From JAVVTR01 sp036653535 (lineage in GTDB: Bacteria; Bacteroidota; Bacteroidia; Bacteroidales; P3), in contig JAVVTR010000019.1 of assembly GCA_036653535.1 (NCBI GenBank), positions 1-41,016 of the forward strand: a stretch of 41,016 nucleotides of DNA. Reading direction: 5' to 3'. The position numbers were made by a program, and so were the translations under genes. Of the stretch, positions 7,789-16,830 are shown one piece after another. The number at the start of each line of letters is the position of its first letter. Position 1 is the first letter of the stretch. Under the pieces are notes generated by a model. It searched no databases and was not told the origin of the DNA. It saw only the letters and a program-made list of their open reading frames with translations.

Positions 7789-9324
7789 ATGAAGCCCTAT
7801 AAAACTTTTTTATTCCTTATAAGCGTTTTAGCAGTGGTCTCTTTATCTGCTTTTTTATTGCGAAATTATGGCCTTGCTTCGGCCTTTTCCCCCGAAAATG
7901 AAAAAGACTTATTTAACAGGCTACAAAAAGAAAATATTCGCCAACAGGATTCTCTAACCCGTTTAGTAAATCATTTATATAATTTAGATACTACTCTTTT
8001 CTTTTACGAAACACTCCAAGAAACGCCCTATTCCTATTTCGAATACGATACCAACTTAGAAAGAACTCCTTTATATCCTTTTTATTATCAACTTCTATCC
8101 CTAAAAGATACGGGTAATTTTTTGAAAACAACCCAAGAAGTAGAAGTGCTAAGCGATTACGCCGAATATACCACTTCTTCCCTCTATTCTAATAAATTTA
8201 TACGTATTCTTCATTATGGAGATTCTCAAATTGAAAACGATCATATTACTTCTACTATCCGTAGCTTTTTACAAACCGCTTTTGGGGGAAATGGGAAAGG
8301 AATGCTTCCTTTATTTCAAACGTATTACACCGGCCCTGTTCATATACGAAAATTTGGAGATTGGCAAATCAAAACGCTTAAAAAAAATTCAAGAAAAGGC
8401 AATTACGGATTGTGTAATTCGTATTTATACCCTCCCCCTATTACTGCTTTAATAGAATCGAAAACAAAGACCTACGGGAATATTCAAATTAAATTAGAGA
8501 ACAGTTTTATAGAAAAAAATAATCGCCCCCTTTTTCTTCAAGCTTTGGTGCACGAAGAAGTTTCTAAACAAGATATGGAATTAAGGGTAAATAAAACGAA
8601 AGTACTGTCTACTCAACAATGCCTCTCTTCTTTTGGGCTTAAACGATACGATTGGGCTTTACCCTCTACAACCGAAGAACTTTCTTTACGCATGTGTTTT
8701 CTTAAAAATCGTAATATTTACGCTTTGAGCATAAACGATACTACAGGAATTTGTGTCGACAATTTACCAGTAAGAGGAAGCGCTGGAGAAATATTTTTGC
8801 AAAATAATAGAAGATTTCTTATCGACAATTATGCTTTAATGAACGTGGGTTTAGTTATTTATCAATTCGGTGTTAATGCCATTCCGCAAGACCCATCCAA
8901 AATAATGCCTAACTATGATTATTACGAACGATTATTATATCAAGAACTTATTTATCTGCGTATTTTAATGCCTAATACGCCTATTATTGTAGTTGGTATT
9001 TCCGATAGATCTCGAAAAAAAGGTCTTTCCTTTGAAACTAATCCTAATGTATTAGAAGTTAGAAAAGCACAAAAGCAGGCTGCTTTAAAGGCCGGTTGTG
9101 TTTATTGGGATTTATTTTCTACTATGGGGGGAAACAACTCTATGCAAAAGTGGGTAGATAGAACCCCCTCTTTAGCTATGAAAGATTACATACATTTTAA
9201 TGATAAAGGATCGGAATTGGTTGGCAAAATGTTTTACAAATCTTTAATTAACGACTATCGGAAATTTCTAATTACCGAGAAAAAGAAAAAATTAGCAGAT
9301 GTTTCAGCAACCTTTACAAAATAA
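7789..9324 (+). CDS. Membrane-anchored SGNH/GDSL hydrolase-fold protein, probable O-acetyltransferase component (first of two)
   Basis: Probably moves or removes acetyl groups on an extracytoplasmic glycan together with the MBOAT protein at 10773. Residues 1-25 form an uncleaved-looking N-terminal membrane segment. SGNH blocks are visible: HYGDSQ (142-147) with nucleophile Ser146, FGVNA (360-364) with the block III Asn, and KDYIHFN (465-471) giving Asp466 and His469. About 210 residues of insertion separate blocks I and III. The ATG at 7789 is preferred over an upstream in-frame TTG at 7783. The 3' end overlaps the next gene by 26 bp, which implies translational coupling. By analogy with AlgJ/AlgX and PatB; the substrate is unknown. 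Confidence 0.8.
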   Translation: MKPYKTFLFLISVLAVVSLSAFLLRNYGLASAFSPENEKDLFNRLQKENIRQQDSLTRLVNHLYNLDTTLFFYETLQETPYSYFEYDTNLERTPLYPFYYQLLSLKDTGNFLKTTQEVEVLSDYAEYTTSSLYSNKFIRILHYGDSQIENDHITSTIRSFLQTAFGGNGKGMLPLFQTYYTGPVHIRKFGDWQIKTLKKNSRKGNYGLCNSYLYPPPITALIESKTKTYGNIQIKLENSFIEKNNRPLFLQALVHEEVSKQDMELRVNKTKVLSTQQCLSSFGLKRYDWALPSTTEELSLRMCFLKNRNIYALSINDTTGICVDNLPVRGSAGEIFLQNNRRFLIDNYALMNVGLVIYQFGVNAIPQDPSKIMPNYDYYERLLYQELIYLRILMPNTPIIVVGISDRSRKKGLSFETNPNVLEVRKAQKQAALKAGCVYWDLFSTMGGNNSMQKWVDRTPSLAMKDYIHFNDKGSELVGKMFYKSLINDYRKFLITEKKKKLADVSATFTK

Positions 9325-10768
9325 ATTCTTATTAAATTGTACCATGCTTGTATGCTTGCTTTTCTTGGCAGGGCCTATATGCTATGCCACCAACACCAAC
9401 ACCAACACCAACACCAACACCAACACCAACACCAACGACACCTTAGATATACGCCCCTATCCTTGGATAAGACAGGATCTTAATCAAATTCAATTCTATG
9501 GTTCTTCTTTAAAGGATTTTGTGGAATTATTCCAAAAAATTTCCGATTTGGAAAATGGAAGCGACGAAAGTGTCAAAATCATACATTTCGGCGACTCTCA
9601 TCTACAAGCAGATTTTTTAAGCAATAAGTTTAGAGAACTTATTAATCAATTTTTTCATTTACCAAGCCCATCGATACGAAATTTTATTTTTCCTTATTCT
9701 GTAGCACACACCAACAGTCTACTTCCCTATCGTTTCAAAGAGCAAGGATACTTTAACAGTTTTCGCAATACCACTTCTACTAATCCCCTTCCCCTTGGCA
9801 TAAGTGGTTTTTGTTTAAGCACTAAAGATACCAATGCTAATTTAGAAATAACCTGTCCTTCTTCCGAAAATTTCCAATATAATATTCATAGAATTTTTGC
9901 CTTCCATTCTTTTGATTCAGGAGCTTGGATGCCTAAAATAGTAGCTAATACCAACACTAAGGCTAACAACGCCAATAATGCTAATGACAATCCACCCTCT
10001 ATCTCCACCTCGGAAAACACAGAAGTGGAAATACAAAGATTTCCATCTTTAGGCTGTAGCGTTTTTGACTTTTCTACCCCTTGTGATAAATTTACCTATT
10101 ATTTTTCTAAGGCAGACAATAATTCCTATTCTGGCGAAAATCATTGGGGTAAGCTTTATGGTCTTTGGATGCAGAATATAGGTTCTAGTCTATCTTATAA
10201 TAATTTGGGAGTAAACGGAGCTTGTATTAAAAGTTTTCTCAAATGTCAATATTTAGGTCGCGAATTAAAAATTATAGCGCCTCAAGCTATTTTTATTTCT
10301 TTGGGAACCAACGATGCTTATCATGGTTTTGATTCCGTAAATTTTGTAAAGGACTACTCTTCCTTTATTACTCAATTGCGAGAAAATGCCCCTAATGCAG
10401 CCATTCTTTTAATTACTCCAGGCGACTATCTCATAAATAGGAAAAACAAAAATCCAAAACTTCCTATACTAATCCGAGCCATAGAAACTGTAGCCGAATT
10501 AAATAATTGCGCACTATGGAATTTTTATGAAATAGGTGGTGGAAAAAATTCTATCCGCCAATGGTTTTCGCATGGCTTAGCAGGGAAGGACCAATTACAT
10601 TTGATACGAAAAGGATATGAATTAAGTGGGGAATTACTATTCAAAGCCTTTTTTTCTGCCTATAAAAAAGAGCATTACTCCAATTTAAATATTTTCCCTA
10701 ATACAAATACGACCAACGATTCGGATACTGTTTTAAGGAAACATTACTCCAATACGGAAAAGTTTTAA
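9299..10768 (+). CDS. Exported SGNH/GDSL hydrolase-fold protein, probable O-acetyltransferase component (second of two)
   Basis: A second SGNH protein, divergent from its neighbour at 7789. A signal peptide (about 1-30, ending CYA) runs directly into eight Thr-Asn dipeptides (31-46). Catalytic blocks: HFGDSHLQ (96-103) with Ser100, NNLGVNGA (301-308) with the block II Gly, GTND (336-339), and DQLH (431-434) giving Asp431 and His434. An Asn/Thr/Ala-rich stretch (216-230) and a short Asn-Thr tail (468-473) suggest more relics of repeat expansion. It overlaps the previous gene by 26 bp; a start at the ATG at 9344 would avoid the overlap but would lose the basic n-region of the signal. The MBOAT gene starts 4 bp downstream. 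Confidence 0.8.
   Translation: MFQQPLQNKFLLNCTMLVCLLFLAGPICYATNTNTNTNTNTNTNTNDTLDIRPYPWIRQDLNQIQFYGSSLKDFVELFQKISDLENGSDESVKIIHFGDSHLQADFLSNKFRELINQFFHLPSPSIRNFIFPYSVAHTNSLLPYRFKEQGYFNSFRNTTSTNPLPLGISGFCLSTKDTNANLEITCPSSENFQYNIHRIFAFHSFDSGAWMPKIVANTNTKANNANNANDNPPSISTSENTEVEIQRFPSLGCSVFDFSTPCDKFTYYFSKADNNSYSGENHWGKLYGLWMQNIGSSLSYNNLGVNGACIKSFLKCQYLGRELKIIAPQAIFISLGTNDAYHGFDSVNFVKDYSSFITQLRENAPNAAILLITPGDYLINRKNKNPKLPILIRAIETVAELNNCALWNFYEIGGGKNSIRQWFSHGLAGKDQLHLIRKGYELSGELLFKAFFSAYKKEHYSNLNIFPNTNTTNDSDTVLRKHYSNTEKF
9389..9436 (+). repeat. ACCAAC hexamer repeat, eight exact copies
   Basis: Forty-eight bases of perfect ACCAAC encode (Thr-Asn)8 immediately after the predicted signal peptide of the second SGNH protein. 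The codons are homogeneous (ACC AAC throughout), as expected from recent slippage or expansion and not from selection on the peptide alone. Confidence 0.95.
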
Positions 10769-10772
10769 AGCT

Positions 10773-12281
10773 ATGGATTATTTAATTGATTTTCTACTTT
10801 ATCATCCACAAAAGCCCTTTTTATTTACGAGCTTTTCTTTTTGGATATTTTTGGCTTTGGTCTTAGCTGTTTTTTCTCTAATTTACAAAAACCGTCCCCT
10901 TAGGAATGCGTTCTTATTCTTATGTAGTTTGTTCTTTTACTATAAAACAGGGGGGTATTTTGTAGTTTTACTTATTTTTTCGGTTGCATTAAATTTTTGG
11001 TGTGCTAAGCGAATAGATAAGTCCTCAAAACCTGTTTGGCGCCGTTGTTATCTTATAATAGGCATTTTTATCAATTTAGCCCTACTCACCTATTTTAAAT
11101 ATACCGCTTTTTTTACCGATTTATGCAACGATCTCTTTAATACCAACTACCCAATAGTAGATTACTTATCGGCCTGGAGCAACCGTATCATCCATAGTGA
11201 TTTTTCTATAGACGCCATTGCTCTTCCTATTGGTATTTCTTTCTTCACTTTTCAAGCCCTTAGCTACATAATAGACACTTACAAGGGAAAAATTAAAGCA
11301 CTTACTAATTTTATTGATTTTGGATTTTATCTTTGTTTCTTTCCTCAATTAGTTGCAGGCCCTATTGTCCGTGCCTCTGATTTTATACCTCAACTACACA
11401 AACACTACCAATTATCCAGTCGAGAATTTTCCATAGGTCTTTTCCTTATTTTGAATGGACTAATCAAAAAAATGATTATTTCCGATTTCATCTCCTTACA
11501 TTTTGTAGATCGTGTTTTTGAAAATCCTGGATTATTTACAGGTTTTGAAACCTGGATGGCAGCCTATGGTTACACCATGCAAATTTATTGTGATTTTTCT
11601 GGCTATACCGATATTGCTATTGGGGTGGCTGCCCTATTAGGTTTTCAACTCCCTATCAATTTTAATTCGCCCTATAAAGCAGCTTGTATAAGCGATTTTT
11701 GGCATCGTTGGCATATTTCTTTATCTACCTGGCTGAAAGACTATCTTTACATTCCCTTAGGAGGAAATAAAAAGGGAAGAGCAAGAACCTATATCAATCT
11801 TTTAATTACCATGTTATTAGGAGGTTTATGGCACGGTGCTAATCTAAAATTTCTTTTGTGGGGTGCTCTACATGGCCTTTTCCTTTGTATAGATAAAATA
11901 ACCCATGTAGACCGATATGTTTACAGGACTCGCATACTCCGAAGTTTGGGTATTATTCTCACTTTTCATATAGTGTGCTTTACTTGGTTGTTTTTTCGAG
12001 CTTCCTCTGTAGAAGAGGCTTGGTTTATGTTTTTGCACATCTTTAGCTATACGTCTCCTGCCCAAATAGCAGGCATTCTGCAAAATTATTATCAACCTTT
12101 ACTTTTTATTGCCATTGCTTTGTTGGTTCACCTTTTGCCACAACGTTTTAAAAACACCTACCAACGTTGGTTTTATGACCTCCCTTTTGTAGTAAAAGGC
12201 TTAGTATGCTGTGTAATTATAAGCCTTATTTACCTATGCAAATCCTCCGAACTTCAACCTTTTATCTATTTTCAATTTTAA
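10773..12281 (+). CDS. MBOAT-family membrane O-acyltransferase (AlgI/DltB/PatA-like)
   Basis: Multi-pass inner-membrane protein expected to carry acetyl groups across the membrane and hand them to a periplasmic SGNH partner. At 502 residues, with about ten hydrophobic segments, it fits AlgI. Family signatures are FWHRWHISLSTWLKDY (309-324), IPLGGNKKG (328-336) and GGLWHGA (350-356) with the conserved catalytic His354. PQLVAGPI (191-198) is another typical block. It lies 4 bp after the second SGNH gene and completes an SGNH-SGNH-MBOAT set like algJ/algX/algI. The glycan (capsule, LPS or peptidoglycan) cannot be told from sequence. Confidence 0.9.
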   Translation: MDYLIDFLLYHPQKPFLFTSFSFWIFLALVLAVFSLIYKNRPLRNAFLFLCSLFFYYKTGGYFVVLLIFSVALNFWCAKRIDKSSKPVWRRCYLIIGIFINLALLTYFKYTAFFTDLCNDLFNTNYPIVDYLSAWSNRIIHSDFSIDAIALPIGISFFTFQALSYIIDTYKGKIKALTNFIDFGFYLCFFPQLVAGPIVRASDFIPQLHKHYQLSSREFSIGLFLILNGLIKKMIISDFISLHFVDRVFENPGLFTGFETWMAAYGYTMQIYCDFSGYTDIAIGVAALLGFQLPINFNSPYKAACISDFWHRWHISLSTWLKDYLYIPLGGNKKGRARTYINLLITMLLGGLWHGANLKFLLWGALHGLFLCIDKITHVDRYVYRTRILRSLGIILTFHIVCFTWLFFRASSVEEAWFMFLHIFSYTSPAQIAGILQNYYQPLLFIAIALLVHLLPQRFKNTYQRWFYDLPFVVKGLVCCVIISLIYLCKSSELQPFIYFQF

Positions 12282-12355
12282 AATAGATAAAACGGTATTG
12301 CCCCTCGCCTCCTTTGCCAAAAAATAAATTTTCATAATTTTAAAATATAGAACGG

Positions 12356-13237
12356 ATGAAAATATCTGGTTTTACTTTTATTCGGAATGCGGTACAATAC
12401 GATTATCCTATTGTAGAATCTATACAATCCATACTCCCTTTGGTAGATGAAATGGTAGTTGCTTTGGGCAATTCCGAAGATGATACCAACGATTTAGTAA
12501 AAAGTATAAACTCTCCTAAACTTAAATTTATTCATACCACTTGGGATGATTCTTTAAGAGAAGGAGGTATAGTATTGGCGAGGGAAACCGATAAAGCCCT
12601 ACAGGCTGTGGCCAAAGATAGCGACTGGGCCTTTTACCTACAAGGCGATGAAGTAATACATGAAAAAGATTTACCTGTTTTAAAATCAGCCATGGAAAAG
12701 TACCTTAACAATAAAAAAGTAGAAGGTTTACTTTTAAATTATCTTCACTTTTATGGCTCTTTCGATTACATAGGAAGCGCTAGAAATTGGTATCGCCACG
12801 AAATTCGTATTATACGCCCCAACCTTGGAATTAAATCGTTTAGAGATGCCCAAGGCTTTCGCATAAACAACCACAAATTAAAAGTAATGTCAGTGCCAGC
12901 ATCCGTTTATCATTATGGCTGGGTGAAAGCACCGGAATTTCAGCAACAAAAAATAAGATCGTTTAATAAACTATGGCATTCCGATCAATGGGTAGACGAA
13001 AATATCCCCCCCGTAAACGAATTTGATTATTCCAACATTCGAGAGCTACAGCACTTTGATGGATCCCACCCAAAGGTAATGCAAACAAGAATTAGCCGCA
13101 TGAATTGGAAATTCGATTTCGACCCTACGGCCCATAAATTAGGGTTTAAAAACACCTTTCTACAAAAGATTGAAAAAGCAACCTCTTGGCGTATTGGTGA
13201 ATATAAAAATTACACTTTATTAAAAGAAAAAGCCTAA
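12356..13237 (+). CDS. Family 2-like glycosyltransferase (GT-A fold)
   Basis: Probable cytoplasmic sugar transferase. The N-terminus MKISGFTFIRNA and the region 30-100, ending in LQGDEVIHE (95-103), match a GT-A domain in which D98/E99 would replace the usual DxD metal-binding motif. WYRHEIRIIR and a His-rich block (VYHYGW) follow, as in Bacteroidota GT2 proteins that act in surface polysaccharide synthesis. At 293 residues there are no membrane segments. It lies 74 bp after the MBOAT gene on the same strand, so it may belong to the same surface-glycan unit; that link is inference. Confidence 0.8.
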   Translation: MKISGFTFIRNAVQYDYPIVESIQSILPLVDEMVVALGNSEDDTNDLVKSINSPKLKFIHTTWDDSLREGGIVLARETDKALQAVAKDSDWAFYLQGDEVIHEKDLPVLKSAMEKYLNNKKVEGLLLNYLHFYGSFDYIGSARNWYRHEIRIIRPNLGIKSFRDAQGFRINNHKLKVMSVPASVYHYGWVKAPEFQQQKIRSFNKLWHSDQWVDENIPPVNEFDYSNIRELQHFDGSHPKVMQTRISRMNWKFDFDPTAHKLGFKNTFLQKIEKATSWRIGEYKNYTLLKEKA

Positions 13238-13258
13238 GGAAAATAAATAAAAAAAACC

Positions 13259-15853
13259 TCACCGCAAAAGAGTAATACTTCCTCTTTGCGTAGAACGAAA
13301 ATCTATACCCTCTGCATTGGCAGAAAAATTAACGGTATAAAAATAGGCACCATCCGAACAATTTCTACCATTTCCATAGAATTTCCCATTCCATTCAAAT
13401 GCAGGATTATCCGATTGATAAACTACTACTCCTTCTATGTTTACAATCACAATATGAAAGCCTTCCACATATTGATTAGGTAAAGCCCGAAACACATCAT
13501 TAACCCCATCTCCATTGGGCGTAAAAACATTAGGAAGTTCGTAGTGGAAACACTCTCTATTATCAGAACAAACCATAGGACTTGCTTCACTCTCCTGCCC
13601 ATCAGTATTAACCGCCACTATTCTATAACATCCAAAATAGGAAGAAGGGGCATGGTGGGTATAAACAGGCTCTTCCGTAGATCCTATATAGGAAAAATCT
13701 TTCTCCGATAAGCGTTTATAGTAAATTAAATAGTGAGATAAATCCTCATAACAATCTTCCAATTCTTGCGAATTTTTTAGAAGTCTTTTCGTATCGGGAA
13801 TATAGGCGCTATCCAAACTCCAATTTATGGTATTTTGTAAAGGATTACACTCGGATTTAATATTATATATATAGGGTTTACAAGGCTGTGCTAAACGAGG
13901 TTTTGCCGATATAATATTAGAAGCATTGAGCAAGGGACCGGGAATACGATCCGAATAATAGGTTCCAGAAGCTTCCACAAAATAGAAATAGGTAGAATCA
14001 TTGCTTAAATTTCTATCCGTATATTCTCTTTGCTTAGTTTTTGCTAAGGTATCCCAAACTCTCTTATCGCTATTATAGCGATAAATGGTATAAAATCGAT
14101 TGAACCAAGGCTGCTCACAACTCCACGACAAGTAGTTTCTACGAGTATAAGGAACAGCGGTTAAATAAACAGAAGAAGCTTTAGAACCGGCCAAAGTATC
14201 TATATATACTTGGTAATAAGGTCGTGTTCCCGCAGTATTTAAATTAGAATCCCAAAAGACCACCACAGAATCCAATGGAAAAGCTCGATAAAAAAACAAG
14301 CTATCCGCACCATACCCTTTAAATAAACGATAGGAATAAGTGGATAAAGAGGACGTATCTATCCTCATAGGCTCTACCCAAGCTATTTTTACCACCCCTT
14401 TATAGGTATCTGTTTTCTCTATACTTACATGGGTAATAATAGGCGTATAGTTTAAAATTTCCGCACAAGCTTCCTTAGAAGGATAACTTTCCGATCCATC
14501 TGCAAATAAAACCACAATTTTATATCCGTATTTCATGCCCTCCTGCAAAGCAAAACGATCAACAAACTGCGTATGATCGGCCCCTTTTAGGGTAGCAATT
14601 AAAGAATAGCCCTCTTGATCTAAACCACTTTTGCAAGGATCTTCTACCAATTCTATAGAGGGCCCCTCCCTCCTATATATAGCATAAGCATTAGCATGAG
14701 GACTAATACTTTTATCCCACTGCACTTCCACCGCTTTTAATTGGGCGCTTGCCTTTACATGCTCTACCTCTGGCGCAATTACTCTAATATAGGCCATTTT
14801 TATATCCGACAAATTTGGATTCCCATTATCGGTCGCCTTAAAATAAACTCTATATGGCTCTTTGCGAGAATTAGCCAAATCGGTAGTCCAATAGAACTGA
14901 GATCGTGAACTATCTATCCCCTGATAAATCGATTGAATACCGGCATTCCATCCATGATGTAGCATCTCCCCATTAGCCGTTATTTTTATTTTGTCTCCAT
15001 CCACATCCAAAGCCACTATTTCAAATTCTATTTTTTTCCCAGCTTCTACACAATAATTATCTTCCAAAAACAAATCGGGTGGAATATTATCACAAGTCTG
15101 TACCGTAATTTGCATGTCTCGAGTAATAGAACCTACCTCTAATTGTTTTCTCCATTCCCTAATCAACATAGCCACATTATATTCACCTTGCGCTAAAGGA
15201 ACATCCCATATCATATCTCCACTTAAAGAATCTACACTAAAGCAATGGGAGGCAAAAGGATATTGATATCCAGCTATAATTTCTCCTCCTGTAGTTCTAC
15301 ATGGTACTAATTGAAAAGAAAGACTATCTCCATCGGGATCGTAGGCTCCTGGATTATGAATAAAACGCTTCCCCAAACAAGCCTTATCATCTACCGGCCT
15401 ATTTAAAAGTATGGGACTGGAATTTCCTGCCTCCAACCAAGGGCTTATTACCAACAATGTTTCCACATACATAGGAGTCATAATACTATTAGGCATATTA
15501 ACTACCCCCCCATTTCTATTGGCATCTTCCATAGATATATAATAGAAACCTGGCCCAGAATAGGTGTGACGTCCTTGATAATAATTAATTTTTGTTTGTG
15601 TTTCTGTTATAAGCTCTTCTCTATATCTACTTAATAAAGAGGAGGATCCATCTCCCCAAAACAAATCCAATTCCGGACGATCTGCCTCACTGCCAGTAAA
15701 AGTGTAGGTCGTTAACAAAAAATCATAAGTATATCCTCCTACATGAACAAACGTTATTTCGGCAGCTTTTTGATGAGTAGCTAACAAAGGAGTAATTCCT
15801 ACCAAAAGAGAGGTAAGACCTAAGAGAATCAAACATTTCACTTTACTAAGCAT
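13259..15853 (-). CDS. Large secreted cell-surface protein with type B T9SS sorting domain
   Basis: Predicted to cross the outer membrane by type IX secretion. A signal peptide covers about residues 1-25. The segment THQKAAEI right after it is typical of Bacteroidota surface proteins of this class. The middle contains several beta-sandwich, fibronectin III-like segments (about 360-760), including repeated HAPSS/YRIVAVNTDG-type strands. The C-terminal 91 residues (774-864) form the gliding-motility-associated CHU_C domain, starting PNVFTPNGDGVNDVF and ending ITLLR. No catalytic motif is seen, so an adhesin or surface-structural role is more likely than an enzyme. It diverges from the ABC gene. 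Confidence 0.85.
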   Translation of the reverse strand: MLSKVKCLILLGLTSLLVGITPLLATHQKAAEITFVHVGGYTYDFLLTTYTFTGSEADRPELDLFWGDGSSSLLSRYREELITETQTKINYYQGRHTYSGPGFYYISMEDANRNGGVVNMPNSIMTPMYVETLLVISPWLEAGNSSPILLNRPVDDKACLGKRFIHNPGAYDPDGDSLSFQLVPCRTTGGEIIAGYQYPFASHCFSVDSLSGDMIWDVPLAQGEYNVAMLIREWRKQLEVGSITRDMQITVQTCDNIPPDLFLEDNYCVEAGKKIEFEIVALDVDGDKIKITANGEMLHHGWNAGIQSIYQGIDSSRSQFYWTTDLANSRKEPYRVYFKATDNGNPNLSDIKMAYIRVIAPEVEHVKASAQLKAVEVQWDKSISPHANAYAIYRREGPSIELVEDPCKSGLDQEGYSLIATLKGADHTQFVDRFALQEGMKYGYKIVVLFADGSESYPSKEACAEILNYTPIITHVSIEKTDTYKGVVKIAWVEPMRIDTSSLSTYSYRLFKGYGADSLFFYRAFPLDSVVVFWDSNLNTAGTRPYYQVYIDTLAGSKASSVYLTAVPYTRRNYLSWSCEQPWFNRFYTIYRYNSDKRVWDTLAKTKQREYTDRNLSNDSTYFYFVEASGTYYSDRIPGPLLNASNIISAKPRLAQPCKPYIYNIKSECNPLQNTINWSLDSAYIPDTKRLLKNSQELEDCYEDLSHYLIYYKRLSEKDFSYIGSTEEPVYTHHAPSSYFGCYRIVAVNTDGQESEASPMVCSDNRECFHYELPNVFTPNGDGVNDVFRALPNQYVEGFHIVIVNIEGVVVYQSDNPAFEWNGKFYGNGRNCSDGAYFYTVNFSANAEGIDFRSTQRGSITLLR

Positions 15854-15917
15854 TTTGCGAATTTACAATAAAAAACTCATTAGACAAAGTAGATATAAGC
15901 CTCCATCTATTCAAAAA

Positions 15918-15950
15918 TTTGCGATTTCTAAACCTATAACGTACTTTTGT
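15918..15950 (+). promoter_or_regulatory. Consensus Bacteroidetes promoter for the LolD-like gene
   Basis: TTTG, then a spacer of 20 bp, then TACTTTTG: both halves match the TTTG / TAnnTTTG pattern. Positions may be off by one base. The complementary TTTTTG just beside the -33 could serve the divergent T9SS-protein gene, whose own -7 box (CTACTTTG) is poor. Because this promoter overlaps the upstream in-frame TTG codon at 15947, translation must begin further downstream. Confidence 0.7.
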
Positions 15951-16036
15951 CAACATATTTTAACTTTTATTATTTTTTCCAAAGAAAAACTTTGCAAAAT
16001 AATAAACCCCTAATGCCATCCAATAAGCAAGTAAAC

Positions 16037-16690
16037 ATGATTATACAAGCACAAAACATCCACAAATCTTATGCGGAGGTAGAAGTTTTAAAAGGAATAG
16101 AACTCGAAATTAAAGAAGGGGAAATTGCCACTATAACTGGGGCTTCCGGAGCAGGAAAAACCACATTGCTTCAGATTATAGGCAGTTTAGAAACACCCGA
16201 CAAAGGTCGTATTCTAATAAAAAACAAGGACATACAAAGTCTTTCTGCAAAGAAAATAGCTAAATTCAGAAACCAAGAAATTGGATTTATTTTTCAATTT
16301 CATTATCTCTTACCAGAATTTACCGCCTTAGAAAACGTAATGATGCCAGCATTAATCGCCTCTACGCCTACCCTTCAAGCTCATGATCGCGCCTCTGAAT
16401 TATTAGATTTTTTAGGTTTATCGGAAAGGACCAATCATAAGCCATCCGAACTTTCAGGGGGAGAACAACAAAGAGTAGCAGTAGCAAGAGCTTTAATGAA
16501 TAAGCCTTCTATTATTTTAGCCGATGAACCCTCTGGCAATTTAGATACCGCCAACGCCATTGCCTTACATGAATTGTTCTTTAAATTAAGAGATGAGTTT
16601 CACCAAACTTTTTTAATTGTAACGCATAACGAAAATTTGGCCGCCTTATCCGACCATAAAATTGTTATGAAAGATGGTAAAATTTTGTAA
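16037..16690 (+). CDS. lolD: LolD-like ABC transporter ATP-binding protein
   Basis: ATPase of the MacB/LolD branch, which powers lipoprotein release from the inner membrane (LolCDE) or related extrusion. All ABC motifs are intact: Walker A GASGAGKT (35-42), Q-loop Gln87, signature LSGGEQQ (139-145), Walker B ILADEP (160-165) and switch His197. 217 residues is the usual LolD length. The start at 16037 (MIIQAQNIHKSY) matches family N-termini; an ATG at 16013 is possible and the TTG at 15947 lies in the promoter. No permease gene is adjacent, as is common for lolD in Bacteroidota, so the exact transporter is uncertain. Confidence 0.85.
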   Translation: MIIQAQNIHKSYAEVEVLKGIELEIKEGEIATITGASGAGKTTLLQIIGSLETPDKGRILIKNKDIQSLSAKKIAKFRNQEIGFIFQFHYLLPEFTALENVMMPALIASTPTLQAHDRASELLDFLGLSERTNHKPSELSGGEQQRVAVARALMNKPSIILADEPSGNLDTANAIALHELFFKLRDEFHQTFLIVTHNENLAALSDHKIVMKDGKIL

Positions 16691-16729
16691 ATAGCAATAG
16701 CTTGCAAACAAATAAGAGCTGCTATAGAC

Positions 16730-16762
16730 TAAGGCTTATATACCTAAAATTTATACGCCTTA
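16730..16762. terminator. Possible hairpin between convergent genes
   Basis: TAAGGC (16730-16735) and GCCTTA (16757-16762) can pair, with inner TATA/TATA helping. It lies between the LolD-like gene (plus) and the outer-membrane gene (minus). There is no T-tract on either side, so it is a weak terminator candidate at best. Confidence 0.3.
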
Positions 16763-16830
16763 AGCAAAGCAAAATTTATTAGAAAATATCGAAAAATTCT
16801 CTTTAAGAAATAAACGAAAGAGCACAAAAT

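Noticed and set aside
7487..9436. Short tandem repeats as a CRISPR array.
   Set aside because: Units are 6 bp, contiguous, in frame and without spacers.
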